The notes: generated from the sequence alone by a model not told the origin. A stretch of 64,000 nt of DNA from Mariniflexile fucanivorans (GCF_004341235.1 NZ_SLUP01000005.1:62001-126000), one strand, 5' to 3'; counted from the stretch's first letter, positions 34,841-46,535 are shown. Translations and numbers: made by a program.

Positions 34841-35794
34841 ATGAATAGTACCGATTTTACATACCTCCTTCAGCATCCACAAAGCATCACGCATCAACAA
34901 ACCGAAGCTGTAAAATCTATTATAGATGAGTTTCCCTATTTTCAATCGGCACGTGCATTGTATCTTAAAGGTTTAAAAAACCAAAGCAGTTTCAAATACA
35001 ATCAAGAACTTAAAACCACGGCAGCTTATACCGCAGATCGTAGTATTTTATTCGATTTTATAACCTCGGATGTATTCGTTCAAAATGAAATTTCAGAACT
35101 TATAAAACAAAACACTGCGCACTTACAAGATATTGAAATTGATATTGAAGACATTTCAGTAAACAAAAAAGTGACTTCTGATGACCGACTGAAACAACAA
35201 ATAATGGAAACTATTGGCGTTTTAGATCCCATGCTTTTCAGACCTAAACAGGAAGAAGTTTTAAGTGAAACTGATTTAACTTTGGAGGTGCCTGAAAATT
35301 CTGAGTTAGAAATAGAAGAAACCGAAACTCAAGAACCCGTTAATACAGCCATATTAAATTTAGGAAAACCTTTTGATTTTAATAAAAGAGAAACCCATTC
35401 CTTTAACGAATGGTTGAATTTAACACGTCTTCAACCCATAGAAAGAGAAGAAAATACTGTTGAAGCATTTAACGAAACAGACGATACTGAAAATACTTCA
35501 AACATTGAAAAGCTTAAAAAGTTTGAATTGATTGAAGAGTTCATTAATAAAAATCCAAAAATAAATCCGAGTACATTTACGCCTTCAAAAGTAAATCTTG
35601 CTGAAGCGCAAATGATACAACCCGAATCTTTGATGACCGAGACTTTGGCACGAATTTATGTAGAACAAAAAAACTATAAAAAGGCAATTCAATCTTATAA
35701 AATTTTAAGTTTGAAATATCCAGAAAAAAGTGGTTTCTTTGCAGACCAAATTAAGGCAGTAGAACAATTACAAGAACAAAATAACAAGAAATAA
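34841..35794 (+). CDS. TPR-like cytoplasmic protein of unknown function
   Basis: Predicted 317 residues with no signal peptide. The N-terminal 65 residues are helical with an FPYFQSARALYLKGL motif. The middle is acidic and low complexity (ENSELEIEETETQE). A C-terminal TPR-like pair is at about 265-312 (ETLARIYVEQKNYKKAIQSY). It stops one base into the secG start (TAATG), so the two are translationally coupled. This gene is found before secG in Flavobacteriaceae; a role in protein export is plausible but not shown. Confidence 0.75.
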   Translation: MNSTDFTYLLQHPQSITHQQTEAVKSIIDEFPYFQSARALYLKGLKNQSSFKYNQELKTTAAYTADRSILFDFITSDVFVQNEISELIKQNTAHLQDIEIDIEDISVNKKVTSDDRLKQQIMETIGVLDPMLFRPKQEEVLSETDLTLEVPENSELEIEETETQEPVNTAILNLGKPFDFNKRETHSFNEWLNLTRLQPIEREENTVEAFNETDDTENTSNIEKLKKFELIEEFINKNPKINPSTFTPSKVNLAEAQMIQPESLMTETLARIYVEQKNYKKAIQSYKILSLKYPEKSGFFADQIKAVEQLQEQNNKK

Positions 35795-36132
35795 TGAGTA
35801 CGTTTACAATATTTTTAGCATTAATAGTTGTGGTAGCATTTTTACTAATCGTAGTAATCATGGTTCAAAACCCTAAAGGTGGTGGATTATCTTCATCTTT
35901 TGGCGGCGGTGGCACACAACAATTAGGTGGTGTAAAAAAAACAACAGACTTTTTAGACAAAAGTACCTGGACATTGGCAACTTTATTGTTGGCATTAATT
36001 TTATTATCAAATGTTGCCATTCATAGAGGTGGAGAAAGTACAGATTCTAAAGCTTTAGATTTAGATGCAACCACATCTCAGCCATTACCTAAACCAGCAC
36101 AACCTTCCAACACACCTGCTCCTGCAGAATAA
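35794..36132 (+). CDS. secG: Protein translocase subunit SecG
   Basis: Predicted 112 residues, with two membrane helices (about 2-23 and 57-78) separated by the conserved QNPKGGGLSSSFGGGG loop. The C-terminal tail is rich in Pro and Ala. SecG assists the SecYEG channel in protein export. The start overlaps the stop of the upstream TPR-like gene. A strong terminator is 18 bases past the stop. Confidence 0.95.
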   Translation: MSTFTIFLALIVVVAFLLIVVIMVQNPKGGGLSSSFGGGGTQQLGGVKKTTDFLDKSTWTLATLLLALILLSNVAIHRGGESTDSKALDLDATTSQPLPKPAQPSNTPAPAE

Positions 36133-36150
36133 GTTATGCTTTTAAAAAAC

Positions 36151-36185
36151 AAAAAATGCCAACTTGTATAAAGTTGGCATTTTTT
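36151..36185. terminator. Terminator after secG
   Basis: AAAAAATGCCAACTT (36151-36165) and AAGTTGGCATTTTTT (36171-36185) are perfect 15-bp arms with a five-base loop. It separates the secG operon from the groES-groEL genes. Confidence 0.93.
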
Positions 36186-36280
36186 GTTGCTGTAAGTTTG
36201 TCAGTTTTCAACCATTGGCACACTTTTCGAATAGTACATATCCGTTAACATTAATTTTTAAACTTAAAAATATATTTAAA

Positions 36281-36556
36281 ATGGCATTAAACATTAAACC
36301 ATTAGCAGACCGCGTTCTTATTGAACCTGCTCCCGCTGAAACTAAAACAGCTTCAGGATTAATTATACCAGATAACGCTAAAGAAAAACCACAAAAAGGA
36401 ACTGTAGTTGCTGCTGGTAAAGGCACCAAAGACGAGCCTATTACTGTAAAAGTTGGCGATACTGTTTTATATGGTAAATATGCTGGAACAGAATTAAAAC
36501 TTGAAGGTAAAGATTACTTAATAATGCGCGAAAGCGACATACTGGCTATTATCTAA
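36281..36556 (+). CDS. groES: Co-chaperonin GroES
   Basis: Predicted 91 residues from ATG 36281. Starts [16 protein letters not shown], has the mobile loop [12 protein letters not shown] (about 19-30) and ends with the family's ESDILAII. It caps the GroEL ring. A longer frame from 36164 runs through the leader and the terminator and is rejected. groEL follows after 121 bases that contain AT-rich repeats. Confidence 0.97.
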   Translation: MALNIKPLADRVLIEPAPAETKTASGLIIPDNAKEKPQKGTVVAAGKGTKDEPITVKVGDTVLYGKYAGTELKLEGKDYLIMRESDILAII

Positions 36557-36573
36557 TAGCAAATTCCAAAAAA

Positions 36574-36591
36574 CAAAAAACAAATTCCAAA
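36574..36591 (-). repeat. Dispersed AT-rich repeat between groES and groEL
   Basis: The 18-base word CAAAAAACAAATTCCAAA at 36574-36591 is the reverse complement of the unit found twice in tandem at 48607-48648. A related AAATTCCAAAAAAC stands at 36561-36574. It is a non-coding element in several intergenic places. Confidence 0.7.
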
Positions 36592-36662
36592 AATCTCAGA
36601 TTACAATAAAAGTTCCAATATTTTGGAATTTTGCATTTGAACATTGAGATTTAAAATTTTAA

Positions 36663-38309
<1,647 letters not shown>

Positions 38310-38336
38310 TCGAGATCCTCGACACGCAAATATTTT

Positions 38337-38370
38337 AAAAAACGCTTCAATTTAGTTTGAAGCGTTTTTT
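38337..38370. terminator. Terminator after groEL
   Basis: AAAAAACGCTTCAA (38337-38350) and TTGAAGCGTTTTTT (38357-38370) form perfect 14-bp arms with a six-base loop, 28 bases past the groEL stop. Confidence 0.93.
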
Positions 38371-38571
38371 TTATGGGTTGGTTTAATTTAGTTTTTTTAC
38401 AAAAGTATATTTGCAATAATTCACGCTCCACTATTTTTGATTTTTAGAGAATGATTTAATATTTTTTTAATGAAATCTCTCTATCCTTCAAATTATTCTG
38501 ATGCGATAACCATTCTGATATTATTATACCAACTTAAGATTCCAAATTCCTTCAATAATTATTTAGAACAT

Positions 38572-40206
38572 CTATTTCTCTTTTATTACCACATTATCCC
38601 AATAGCCGGTGCCTTCAAAATCTGGTGAAATAATACAACGTAAGTTCACTTCTTTAGCATCGGCACTGTTAAATTCTCCTTTAAACGCCACCCATTCCCT
38701 TGCTTTGGTGTTTGCATCCAACTCAAATTTGCAACTTCCATCAAAAACATTATTGGTATCAAATATCACTTTTCCTTTGGTACCCGCTTCAACTTTTAAT
38801 TGTACGCTCAATTCATAGTTAGTATTTGGGATAATAGCTACTTTTTGACTTAAATCTTTTGGTTTTTCATCTCCTTTTCCTTTATATTGAAGCGAGTAAT
38901 AGCCTAGTCCTGTACTATCCAGAATTCTTGCGAAAGGCTTAAAATTACGATTGTACCAATATTTCACCATCGCTTGGGTTGCAAGCTCAAATGAGGCATT
39001 CTTCGCTAGGTTTTCAGATTTGGATTTAGAAATTTTTATGGATGAGATGATATCACTGCAACCAATGTCATTCAAATCAATTCTATCTTCCTCAAACTTC
39101 CATACTTTTCCTTTGTAATTATTTTTCTCAAAACATTCCACAACATACCCTTCTGGAATTTGAATAGAAGAAATGGCACCTGGTTGGATACCTTGCTTTT
39201 TTAAGTCGGATTTATTGTAATTACCAATTGGTAAAGTGCCAAACATTTCGTTAAAATTAATGGCGTTATGGAAAGTTGGTAAATCAACTCCTAAAGTTTG
39301 CTTTACCATTTGAATAGAGCCATCTTCATTAAAATAAACAGGGTCAAAACAAACAGAACGGTTGTGTCCTTTACCTCCCGAAAGGTTTCCGTTATGATAA
39401 AACAAGTACCACTGATTTTTATATTCAACCACCGAACCGTGCATGGTAATTACATCGGTATGGTCCACAAACACACCCTGGCATTCCCATGGTCCCAAAG
39501 GATTAATAGCTGTAGAATAGCGCATTTTGTTAAATTTTGGATAATCATCGGGGTATATAAGGTAATAAATATCTTTTCGTTTAAACACAAATGGGCCTTC
39601 TCGGTGGCCGTCTAAACCAGTTTGCAGCACCATTTCCCCTTCAATTTCCATCATATTGTCTTTAAGCTTGGCAGCGTATGTTTTTGCGCCCACTACCGCA
39701 TACAGATAAATTTGACCATCATCGTCTATAAAAACATTTGGATCGCAGAAGGTTTTCCCACCTTTCACATAGCCCTGCAATTTAAAATCAGATGCTGGGT
39801 TTTTACTAGTTGCAACGCCTAACTCCCATACCATATCTTTATTCTTATGTGGAAAATAGAAATAATAGATTCCATCTTTGTACACACAATCGGGTGCCCA
39901 CATATATCCGCCTTTTTCAACGCCCCAAGGAACATCCCGGGAATGAAGAATTTCACCATGATCTTTAAAGGTAATCATGTCTTCTGTAGAGAATACATGG
40001 TAGCCATCCATTGTTGTATATCCATCTGAAGGTGCTACATCTGTTGAAGGATAGATATACAAACGCCCGTCTTCCCATACACGTGCTGTTGCATCGGCCG
40101 TAAACATATGGCTTATTATGGGGTTTGAACGACGTTTTTGAGCATTAACTAGTGTTATCGCTGTTAAAAGCAAGGATATTAAAAGAAGCGTTTTATGGTT
40201 TCTCAT
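38572..40206 (-). CDS. Secreted glycoside hydrolase GH43 with crystallin-like and CBM modules
   Basis: From ATG 40206 the protein has 544 residues with a signal peptide (ending LVNAQ). A five-bladed GH43 domain covers about 27-320: early Asp in FTADATARVW, WAPDCVYKDGIYYFYF, the Asp in CDPNVFIDDDG, and the catalytic-type Glu in HREGPFVF. Next is a beta/gamma-crystallin-like module (VECFEKNNYKGKVWKF, about 360-405). A C-terminal beta-sandwich of CBM4/9 type ends it (about 410-544). Likely substrates are arabinan or xylan side chains. It is near other carbohydrate genes only at a distance. An 11-codon N-terminal extension (MFQTLKIN...) is not used. Confidence 0.88.
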   Translation of the reverse strand: MRNHKTLLLISLLLTAITLVNAQKRRSNPIISHMFTADATARVWEDGRLYIYPSTDVAPSDGYTTMDGYHVFSTEDMITFKDHGEILHSRDVPWGVEKGGYMWAPDCVYKDGIYYFYFPHKNKDMVWELGVATSKNPASDFKLQGYVKGGKTFCDPNVFIDDDGQIYLYAVVGAKTYAAKLKDNMMEIEGEMVLQTGLDGHREGPFVFKRKDIYYLIYPDDYPKFNKMRYSTAINPLGPWECQGVFVDHTDVITMHGSVVEYKNQWYLFYHNGNLSGGKGHNRSVCFDPVYFNEDGSIQMVKQTLGVDLPTFHNAINFNEMFGTLPIGNYNKSDLKKQGIQPGAISSIQIPEGYVVECFEKNNYKGKVWKFEEDRIDLNDIGCSDIISSIKISKSKSENLAKNASFELATQAMVKYWYNRNFKPFARILDSTGLGYYSLQYKGKGDEKPKDLSQKVAIIPNTNYELSVQLKVEAGTKGKVIFDTNNVFDGSCKFELDANTKAREWVAFKGEFNSADAKEVNLRCIISPDFEGTGYWDNVVIKEK

Positions 40207-40429
40207 TTGAATAAAATTTATTTTTAAAGTTTGAAACACTTATGAAAAGTGTAATAAAGCTCTAAATTACCTACAATAATTTCGTTTAAACTAACAATTA
40301 GCATCCTACTTTCATCAACTCTAATATTGGGAACGATCTTAACATGAAATCTTTTTTAATATTTTATATCTGAAATCAAACGAAATTAGCTGATTCTTTT
40401 CACACTATAAAACAGTGTAATAAAATCTA

Positions 40430-42640
40430 CTATCTACCTCCCGGTGGACAGTAAGTTTTCAAATAAGTAGTGAACAAGGTTTTTAAATGTTCGGTAGTGC
40501 CTTCACCTTCTCTAATACCATGCGTGCGGTTTGGGTAGGGCATAAACTGAAATTGTTTGTTATGCTTTACCAATTCATTTACTAAAATTTCAGCATTTTG
40601 GTAATGCACGTTATCATCGCCCGTTCCATGAATGTATAATAAATTTCCTTTAAGGTTTTTAGCATAGGTTACTGGTGAACCATTTACAAAATCTTCCATG
40701 TTTTCTTGTGGCAAACCCATGTAACGCTCTTGGTAAATATTATCGTAAGTCAATAAATTTGAAATAGCCGCAACCGAAATGCCTGTTTTATAGATGTCGG
40801 GATATTGAAATAACAAATTTAAAGTGGTTGAACCACCACCACTCCATCCCCAAACTGCAATACGTTCTGGATCTACAAAATCCCATTTCAGGATTTCTTT
40901 GGCCGCCATGGCTTGGTCTTTTATGTTTATTTGCCCAATCTTTCTGTAAATACTTTTACGCCATTCACGTCCTTTTGGTGCTGGCGTGCCACGGTTATCT
41001 AATGAGATGTGGATATAACCATCATCTGCCATACTACCATTGTAATTTCTATTGTTTCCTGCTCCATAGGTATCGTTTACTGTCGCACTTCCAGGTTCAG
41101 AATACACATAAAACACGACGGGGTATTTTTTTGTGGCATCAAAGTTTGTTGGTTTTACCATCCAACCGTCCATTTCAACACCTTCAGAAGTTGTCACTTT
41201 AATGAATTCTACTTTCGGGGTTTCTACCAATTTAGATAAATTGGCCTCTATACCACTAGCAGGATTTATAGATTGGTGGTTTGCCAACGTAATAAGTTCA
41301 GAAGCAGGTTTTGTAAAATGATTTGAAAATGAATGAATTGCAAATGCACCTGTTGGCGACACATTATAATCGTGGGTACCTTTTAAAGCCTTTGGGCTCA
41401 TCAATTCTAAATGGCCTTTACCATCTAATTTCGTTTTGTATAAATAACTTTGTGTGGCATTATCTGGCGATGCCATAAAATACACATAACCGTTTTTGGT
41501 GTCAATAAAAGATAAGTCTATAAAATCGTAGTTTCCATTGGTTATTAATTGTTCCTTTTCTCCTTCTAATGATACGTTATATAAATGCCTCCAACCATCT
41601 TTTTCGGTTGTCCATAAAATATTTTTTCCGTCGTTATACCAAATAAAATTATTAGTATAATCTACTGCATATTTATTTCCAGCATTGTAAATATCAACCC
41701 AAGCAGCATCGATTTCTTCTTGAATTACTTTGGAATTGCCCGTTTTAGGTTCAGCAATAAACAATTTACTATGGTTTTGTTTTCTGTTTAATTGTTGAAT
41801 TAAAAGTTTTTTGGTGGAAGGAATAAATTCCATACGCACTAAATAGTTTTGACGCGCATCACCCGGAATATTAATCCACGTCGTTTTAGCATCATCAACA
41901 TTAACAACGCCTACTTTACAAGCTGAAGGCGGTTCGCCTACTTTGGGGTATTCTAACGGTATAACTTCAGAATAAATAGCATCTGTATTATTAATCATGT
42001 AAAAGGTTTTGGTATTGCTGGCATCAATTTGCCAATACGCAATCGATTTGCTATCAGGACTCCAACGAAACCCATCACGACACGCAAATTCTTCCTCATA
42101 AACCCAATCGAACGTTCCGTTAATTAAGGTTTTAGTCCCATCAGTAGTTAATGCTTTAATTTTAGATGTCCCTAAATCTTCAACATATATATTATTATCA
42201 CTTACATAAGCTGCTAATTTTCCGTCGGGAGATATTTTAGCAAACATAAGCGACGCCTCAGGAAGTGATTTACCAAGTTGTTGCAAAGCGCCCGTTGCCA
42301 TATTCAATACCCAATAATCGCCTTTTGTATTGATACGCCATACACGCTTGGTATTAGTAAACAATAACACTTTTTGTTCATCTTGAGAAAACGTAAAATA
42401 GTTAACCGAAAGGGGCGTATTACTATTTTTTGGGGTTAATTGCTCCCTTGATATTAATAATTTAGCATCATTATTAGGTAATGTATATTGAACAACACCT
42501 TCACTTTGAATTCTGTAATACGACGTACCATCTTTGGACCATTTGAAACCACCTTGTGAAAAACTTTGTAATGATATGGCGATAAAAAGCCCGAAGATTA
42601 AGCTTGATTTTAACCTTATTTGAAATTTGAAAATGTTCAT
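40430..42640 (-). CDS. S9 family peptidase (dipeptidyl peptidase IV-like)
   Basis: From ATG 42640 the protein has 736 residues; an ATG three codons earlier is equally possible. The signal peptide ends LQSFSQ. A beta-propeller domain (about 35-470) contains the Glu pair of DPP IV in FDWVYEEEFACRDGFRW. The alpha/beta-hydrolase domain has the serine elbow GWSGGGS, Asp in HGTGDDNVHYQ and His in NRTHGI. These periplasmic enzymes remove N-terminal dipeptides, often Xaa-Pro. It is transcribed alone. Confidence 0.93.
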   Translation of the reverse strand: MNIFKFQIRLKSSLIFGLFIAISLQSFSQGGFKWSKDGTSYYRIQSEGVVQYTLPNNDAKLLISREQLTPKNSNTPLSVNYFTFSQDEQKVLLFTNTKRVWRINTKGDYWVLNMATGALQQLGKSLPEASLMFAKISPDGKLAAYVSDNNIYVEDLGTSKIKALTTDGTKTLINGTFDWVYEEEFACRDGFRWSPDSKSIAYWQIDASNTKTFYMINNTDAIYSEVIPLEYPKVGEPPSACKVGVVNVDDAKTTWINIPGDARQNYLVRMEFIPSTKKLLIQQLNRKQNHSKLFIAEPKTGNSKVIQEEIDAAWVDIYNAGNKYAVDYTNNFIWYNDGKNILWTTEKDGWRHLYNVSLEGEKEQLITNGNYDFIDLSFIDTKNGYVYFMASPDNATQSYLYKTKLDGKGHLELMSPKALKGTHDYNVSPTGAFAIHSFSNHFTKPASELITLANHQSINPASGIEANLSKLVETPKVEFIKVTTSEGVEMDGWMVKPTNFDATKKYPVVFYVYSEPGSATVNDTYGAGNNRNYNGSMADDGYIHISLDNRGTPAPKGREWRKSIYRKIGQINIKDQAMAAKEILKWDFVDPERIAVWGWSGGGSTTLNLLFQYPDIYKTGISVAAISNLLTYDNIYQERYMGLPQENMEDFVNGSPVTYAKNLKGNLLYIHGTGDDNVHYQNAEILVNELVKHNKQFQFMPYPNRTHGIREGEGTTEHLKTLFTTYLKTYCPPGGR

Positions 42641-42799
42641 ATAATGCATTTTAATAAGATACTTTTATTCTGAAAAAATAAGTTTTCCGAATTTAATATT
42701 TTATTTGAAATATGAAACTGTTTGTGATGTCTTTAACAGATTCTTATGATAGAAAAAAGGATGAGGCAGACTAAAAAATAATTCTAAACACCATTTTGA

Positions 42800-42850
42800 G
42801 CGCAGTCGAAAAAACTTTTGTTTTAGTGTTTCAATGCATTTCGACTGCGC
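42800..42850. repeat. Inverted repeat GCGCAGTCGAAA (dispersed type)
   Basis: GCGCAGTCGAAA (42800-42811) and TTTCGACTGCGC (42839-42850) are perfect 12-bp arms around a 27-base AT-rich loop. Related words (CTGAGCGCAG, GAGCAAAGCGAAGT) occur at about 34180-34205 and 6812-6826. It lies between two genes on the minus strand and may act as a terminator hairpin or a repetitive palindrome. Confidence 0.6.
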
Positions 42851-42904
42851 ACAATATGACAATAAAATGAATTTTTACTTTTTAGGCAACCTCAATTAAT
42901 AGAC

Positions 42905-43276
42905 TTATTTTTTATGACCGCTTTCACCTTTATGGTCATCTTTCACGTCTTCATCTCTGTATTTACAACATGGATGTACCGAGGCATAGGCTTCATCAGA
43001 TGCTTTTAAACCTTTAGTATCATGACCAACAGCCACCACACTGTTTTGAATGGTTTTTAAATTGGTTTTGCGGGCATCGTAAATCAATTTCAATTCGTGT
43101 GTTTTCACATCCCAAATAGCACTTTTAACACCTTTGGTACCAAAACATGCTTTTTCAATTCTGTTTTTACACATTAAACAAACACCATCTACTTCTAGCG
43201 ATGCTTTTTCGTTTTTATTTTGAGCAAATGTGATTGTTGACACTAATACCGCTAATAGAATTATTATTTTTTTCAT
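42905..43276 (-). CDS. Periplasmic heavy-metal-associated (HMA) domain protein
   Basis: Predicted 123 residues with a signal peptide (about 1-19, ending TFAQ). The HMA fold covers about 25-90; its metal loop is VCLMCKNR, a CxxC pair. A C-terminal extension has HPCCKYRDE and a charged His/Asp/Lys-rich end. It would bind a soft metal such as copper in the periplasm. It follows the TonB-dependent receptor on the same strand, so the two likely act together. Confidence 0.85.
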   Translation of the reverse strand: MKKIIILLAVLVSTITFAQNKNEKASLEVDGVCLMCKNRIEKACFGTKGVKSAIWDVKTHELKLIYDARKTNLKTIQNSVVAVGHDTKGLKASDEAYASVHPCCKYRDEDVKDDHKGESGHKK

Positions 43277-43397
43277 TTTTAATTTTTGTTTTTGTCAATA
43301 CGTGACTTTTTAAATTTTAGTCATCTTCAAATTTGAAAATCAATTTATAAGATTACTTCGGTCATAATCCCCTCGTAATGACGGTTATTTTTAATTA

Positions 43398-45650
43398 TTA
43401 TTTTATTTTATATCGCAACCCTGCATAATACATACTTCCAAAAATGGGACCATATACATAAGTGGTATCAAAATTTGCACCAAAAGGATTATCTGCTCCT
43501 AAAACAGGATTGCCTTGTCTCACATTTGTCACGTTTTCACCGCCTAAATATACTTCAAATTTTGGAGAAAACACTTTGGTTATTTGCACATTCAAGGTCC
43601 CTACTGTAGGTGTGTATTTTGGTAATTGATATACTACAGGATTACTTTCCATTGAAGAAAAACGCTGTTTTCCTAACCAATTAAACGTCGCATCAAACTT
43701 CCAATGTCCAGTTGTATTTTCACGTACATGCGTTTCATAAGAAGCATTAGCAAACAATCGATGTTTAGGCGTTAATGGCTTTTCTAATTCTCCAGAATTG
43801 TATTGCGTTTTCACTTTGTAATATTTGTAAGCCAATCGTAAATCAAAATGCTCAAACGCATTATAATTGAATTCTGTTTGAAAACTGTTGGCATAACTTT
43901 TTCCGTCAAGGTTATAAAAATTAACTTCCTGCGGATTTTCATAATCTACCACCACTTGGTTTGTGAAATCGGTTTTGTAGTAATCTATGGTTACATCGGC
44001 TTTTCTTCCAAACAAATTAAAACCTTGTAGATAAGACACACCGTAATTCCATGCAATTTCAGGGTCTAAACCGTAAACTTTACCTGTTGTATTTAAAATA
44101 TTGATATTTCTTGACGTTGAAAACATACTTTGATTTTCTGCAAAAATATTGGCACTACGCTTACCTCGTCCAACAGAAGCTCTTAAAGCCGATTTTTCCC
44201 AAGGCGTATAACGCACATTTAATCGGGGCGTTACAAACGTTCCTAGTAAATTATGGTTATCGATACGCACACCGGCGGTTAAGTTCAATTTATCTAAACT
44301 ATCATAATTATACTCAAAAAAAGCACCAATAGATCGCTCAGTTCTTTCATAATCTGGTAATAAATTCGGCGTTTCTAAACTTTCATCATAGTGGTCGTAC
44401 GTATAACTCAATCCCGTTTTTATTTTATGACGAGAATCACTAATAATCGAGTTATAAATAATATTGGAATACAGGCTATTATGTAAAATATCATATTGTT
44501 TCAATCCAAAATACGACTCTTGTTTATGACTACTAAACGCCGTTTGAATTCCCACACTTTGCCACGGAATTTCGGGATTCACATACCCCAATTTCGCCGA
44601 CACCTCATAACGTCTCGTATCAATTTCGCTTCCCCAAGCATTGGTGGTAAGCTTATCGGTTTCAGGATCAAAATCAAGTTGACCCGTTTGTTTTTTATCA
44701 TTTAAAAACTTCAAATTAATAAAACTCACAAATCCTTTTTCTGGGTTCGTATATTGCCAACGGTTCATTACATTAATTTGGTCGTATTGTGGCATATCCA
44801 AAAACCCGTCATTATTCACATCGTGTACACCGTGGTGCGTGTTGCCGTGTACATACAAACCAGTATCCCACTTGTCGCTCAACTTCGTGTTTATGTGTGT
44901 GTTTAATTCCAAACGTTCGCTGCTGGCACCATATAGGTTTACATACAACTTATTATCGGTTGATGGTTTTACCAATTCAGCATTTATTTGGCCTGCAATA
45001 CTTTCATAGCCATTCACAACACTTCCTGCGCCTTTGGTGATTTGAATACTTTCTACCCATGTACCAGGAATAAAACTCAACCCAAACGCTTGCGACGCAC
45101 CTCGAACTGTTGGAATATTTTCCGTAGCTATTAAAATATACGGACTCGTTAATCCCAACATTTTTATTTGGCGTGTACCTGTTACTGCATCGGCAAAATT
45201 AACATCTATGGATGGATTGGTTTCAAAACTTTCAGACAAGTTACAACACGCCGCTTTCAACAATTCATCACTACTAACGGTGAACGTATTTGTAGCTTGT
45301 AAATATGATTTTGCCGTAGCTTGCTTTCTAGACGTTACGGTTACCGCATCCAGATTATCAACAGGGTTCAACCAATGATGCACTAATTTTGGCTGCCTAA
45401 TAGTTAAGGTATCGGTTTTAAAACCCACATAACTAATTATTAATTTGGTATTTTCTTTTGAATATGGAATTATAAATTTGCCATCCAGATTAGTGACTGT
45501 TCCAATATTGGTATTAAGCCAATACACATTAGCTCCACCTAAACCAATGTGTTCATTTTTATCATTTGCTTCCATAATCATCCCATTTATTTTTTCTTGG
45601 GAAGACATTAGCAACGGAAGCATTAGTATTATATATATAAAGTTTTTCAT
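43398..45650 (-). CDS. TonB-dependent receptor, probably metal-related
   Basis: Predicted 750 residues with a signal peptide. A carboxypeptidase-regulatory-like (CarbopepD_reg_2) domain is at about 20-105. The plug domain (about 115-230) has an unusual AACCNLSESF segment with adjacent cysteines and the SPYILIATE loop. A 22-strand barrel runs to the end, which is typical in KIK. The plug cysteines and the neighbouring HMA-domain genes suggest uptake of copper or a copper-binding compound. That is inferred from context only. The gene is flanked by dispersed repeat copy B. Confidence 0.85.
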   Translation of the reverse strand: MKNFIYIILMLPLLMSSQEKINGMIMEANDKNEHIGLGGANVYWLNTNIGTVTNLDGKFIIPYSKENTKLIISYVGFKTDTLTIRQPKLVHHWLNPVDNLDAVTVTSRKQATAKSYLQATNTFTVSSDELLKAACCNLSESFETNPSIDVNFADAVTGTRQIKMLGLTSPYILIATENIPTVRGASQAFGLSFIPGTWVESIQITKGAGSVVNGYESIAGQINAELVKPSTDNKLYVNLYGASSERLELNTHINTKLSDKWDTGLYVHGNTHHGVHDVNNDGFLDMPQYDQINVMNRWQYTNPEKGFVSFINLKFLNDKKQTGQLDFDPETDKLTTNAWGSEIDTRRYEVSAKLGYVNPEIPWQSVGIQTAFSSHKQESYFGLKQYDILHNSLYSNIIYNSIISDSRHKIKTGLSYTYDHYDESLETPNLLPDYERTERSIGAFFEYNYDSLDKLNLTAGVRIDNHNLLGTFVTPRLNVRYTPWEKSALRASVGRGKRSANIFAENQSMFSTSRNINILNTTGKVYGLDPEIAWNYGVSYLQGFNLFGRKADVTIDYYKTDFTNQVVVDYENPQEVNFYNLDGKSYANSFQTEFNYNAFEHFDLRLAYKYYKVKTQYNSGELEKPLTPKHRLFANASYETHVRENTTGHWKFDATFNWLGKQRFSSMESNPVVYQLPKYTPTVGTLNVQITKVFSPKFEVYLGGENVTNVRQGNPVLGADNPFGANFDTTYVYGPIFGSMYYAGLRYKIK

Positions 45651-45661
45651 TCTAATTTTTA

Positions 45662-45726
45662 TTTGGGCGTTACCACAAGGGTCAGGCTTTACGCGCTACA
45701 CGGTAGCTTGCTTCAATCCCTAACGC
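45662..45726 (+). repeat. Dispersed intergenic repeat, copy B
   Basis: Begins GGGCGTTACCACAAGGGTC after TTT and ends TTCAATCCCTAACGC, matching the ends of copy A (20131-20268) with a shorter inner part. It separates the TonB receptor from the HMA-MauE gene. Confidence 0.75.
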
Positions 45727-45747
45727 AACGGGAAACTCCATTTCATA

Positions 45748-46467
45748 TTAAGCCTTACCAATTAACATAATAATAGCCATAACAATCATAATGCTGTTTT
45801 CAATAAAGGTTGCTTTCGTCATAGGTAATTTTAAAGCAGTTCCTAAACAGGCACATGAAATCGATTTTTTATCTAACAATGTTTTTGTAACACCAATAGT
45901 GGTAATTCCTAAAACAATTAAGGTTAAAATTAAAGCCATCGAAATTTCAATGCGCATTAAAAACATAACGCCCAAGGCTACTTCAATAAACGGATATACC
46001 CAACCATAAACAGGTATTACTTTAGCCAACGGATCGTACATTTTAAACGATTCCGGAAAACCTTTTAAGTCCAACAACTTAAAAAAGCTAAAAACTATGT
46101 AAAACAAACCCATAAAATCGAGCATAAAACTGCTTCCATTCCAAGGATCATAATTAAGTAAAATGGCTGCAATTGTTATGTAGCCAAATATTAAGAATAG
46201 CGGAAAAAGTTGCTGTAAATCGCTCTTTTCATCTTCCATCAAATTCGATTTTGTTTGAAAAACATTTTTTTCTGAAATAGTATATTTACTTGAAAGTGCA
46301 TTTTGTAAGGCTTCAATTGAAAGGTGTTCCGCCATTTCTATAACAGCTTCACTTTTTTCTAAATTTACGGTTGCGTTTGTAACACCATCAAGCTTATTGA
46401 GTTTTTCTTCAACAGATGTTCTGCAACCGTCGCAGGTCATGCCTGTAACTGTATATGTATGTTTCAT
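45748..46467 (-). CDS. HMA domain fused to MauE/DoxX-like membrane protein
   Basis: From ATG 46467 the protein has 239 residues. Residues 1-66 are an HMA domain with the metal loop MTCDGCRTS. After a linker come five predicted membrane helices (about 88-108, 117-135, 150-170, 175-195, 215-235) of the MauE/DoxX type. A CACLG pair follows the fourth helix. It probably binds a metal or carries out thiol-disulfide chemistry in the membrane. A longer frame from 46536 begins SFLRKQESVIRG, a product of the dispersed repeat at 46504-46535, and is rejected. Confidence 0.85.
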   Translation of the reverse strand: MKHTYTVTGMTCDGCRTSVEEKLNKLDGVTNATVNLEKSEAVIEMAEHLSIEALQNALSSKYTISEKNVFQTKSNLMEDEKSDLQQLFPLFLIFGYITIAAILLNYDPWNGSSFMLDFMGLFYIVFSFFKLLDLKGFPESFKMYDPLAKVIPVYGWVYPFIEVALGVMFLMRIEISMALILTLIVLGITTIGVTKTLLDKKSISCACLGTALKLPMTKATFIENSIMIVMAIIMLIGKA

Positions 46468-46503
46468 TTTAATTTTTAATTTGATTAAATAAATTGTCCC
46501 ACG

Positions 46504-46535
46504 AATAACGGATTCCTGCTTACGCAGGAATGACA
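46504..46535. repeat. Short dispersed palindromic repeat
   Basis: ATTCCTGCTTACGCAGGAAT (46510-46529) is a near-perfect palindrome flanked by ACGG and GACAAA. This word is common as a dispersed repeat in bacteria and, when translated, gives the false N-terminus FLRKQESV. It lies between the HMA-MauE gene and the HYC_CC_PP gene. Confidence 0.6.

Noticed and set aside
36164-36280. Extended N-terminus of GroES
   Set aside because: Frame comes out of the secG terminator; GroES homologues start at MALNIKP.
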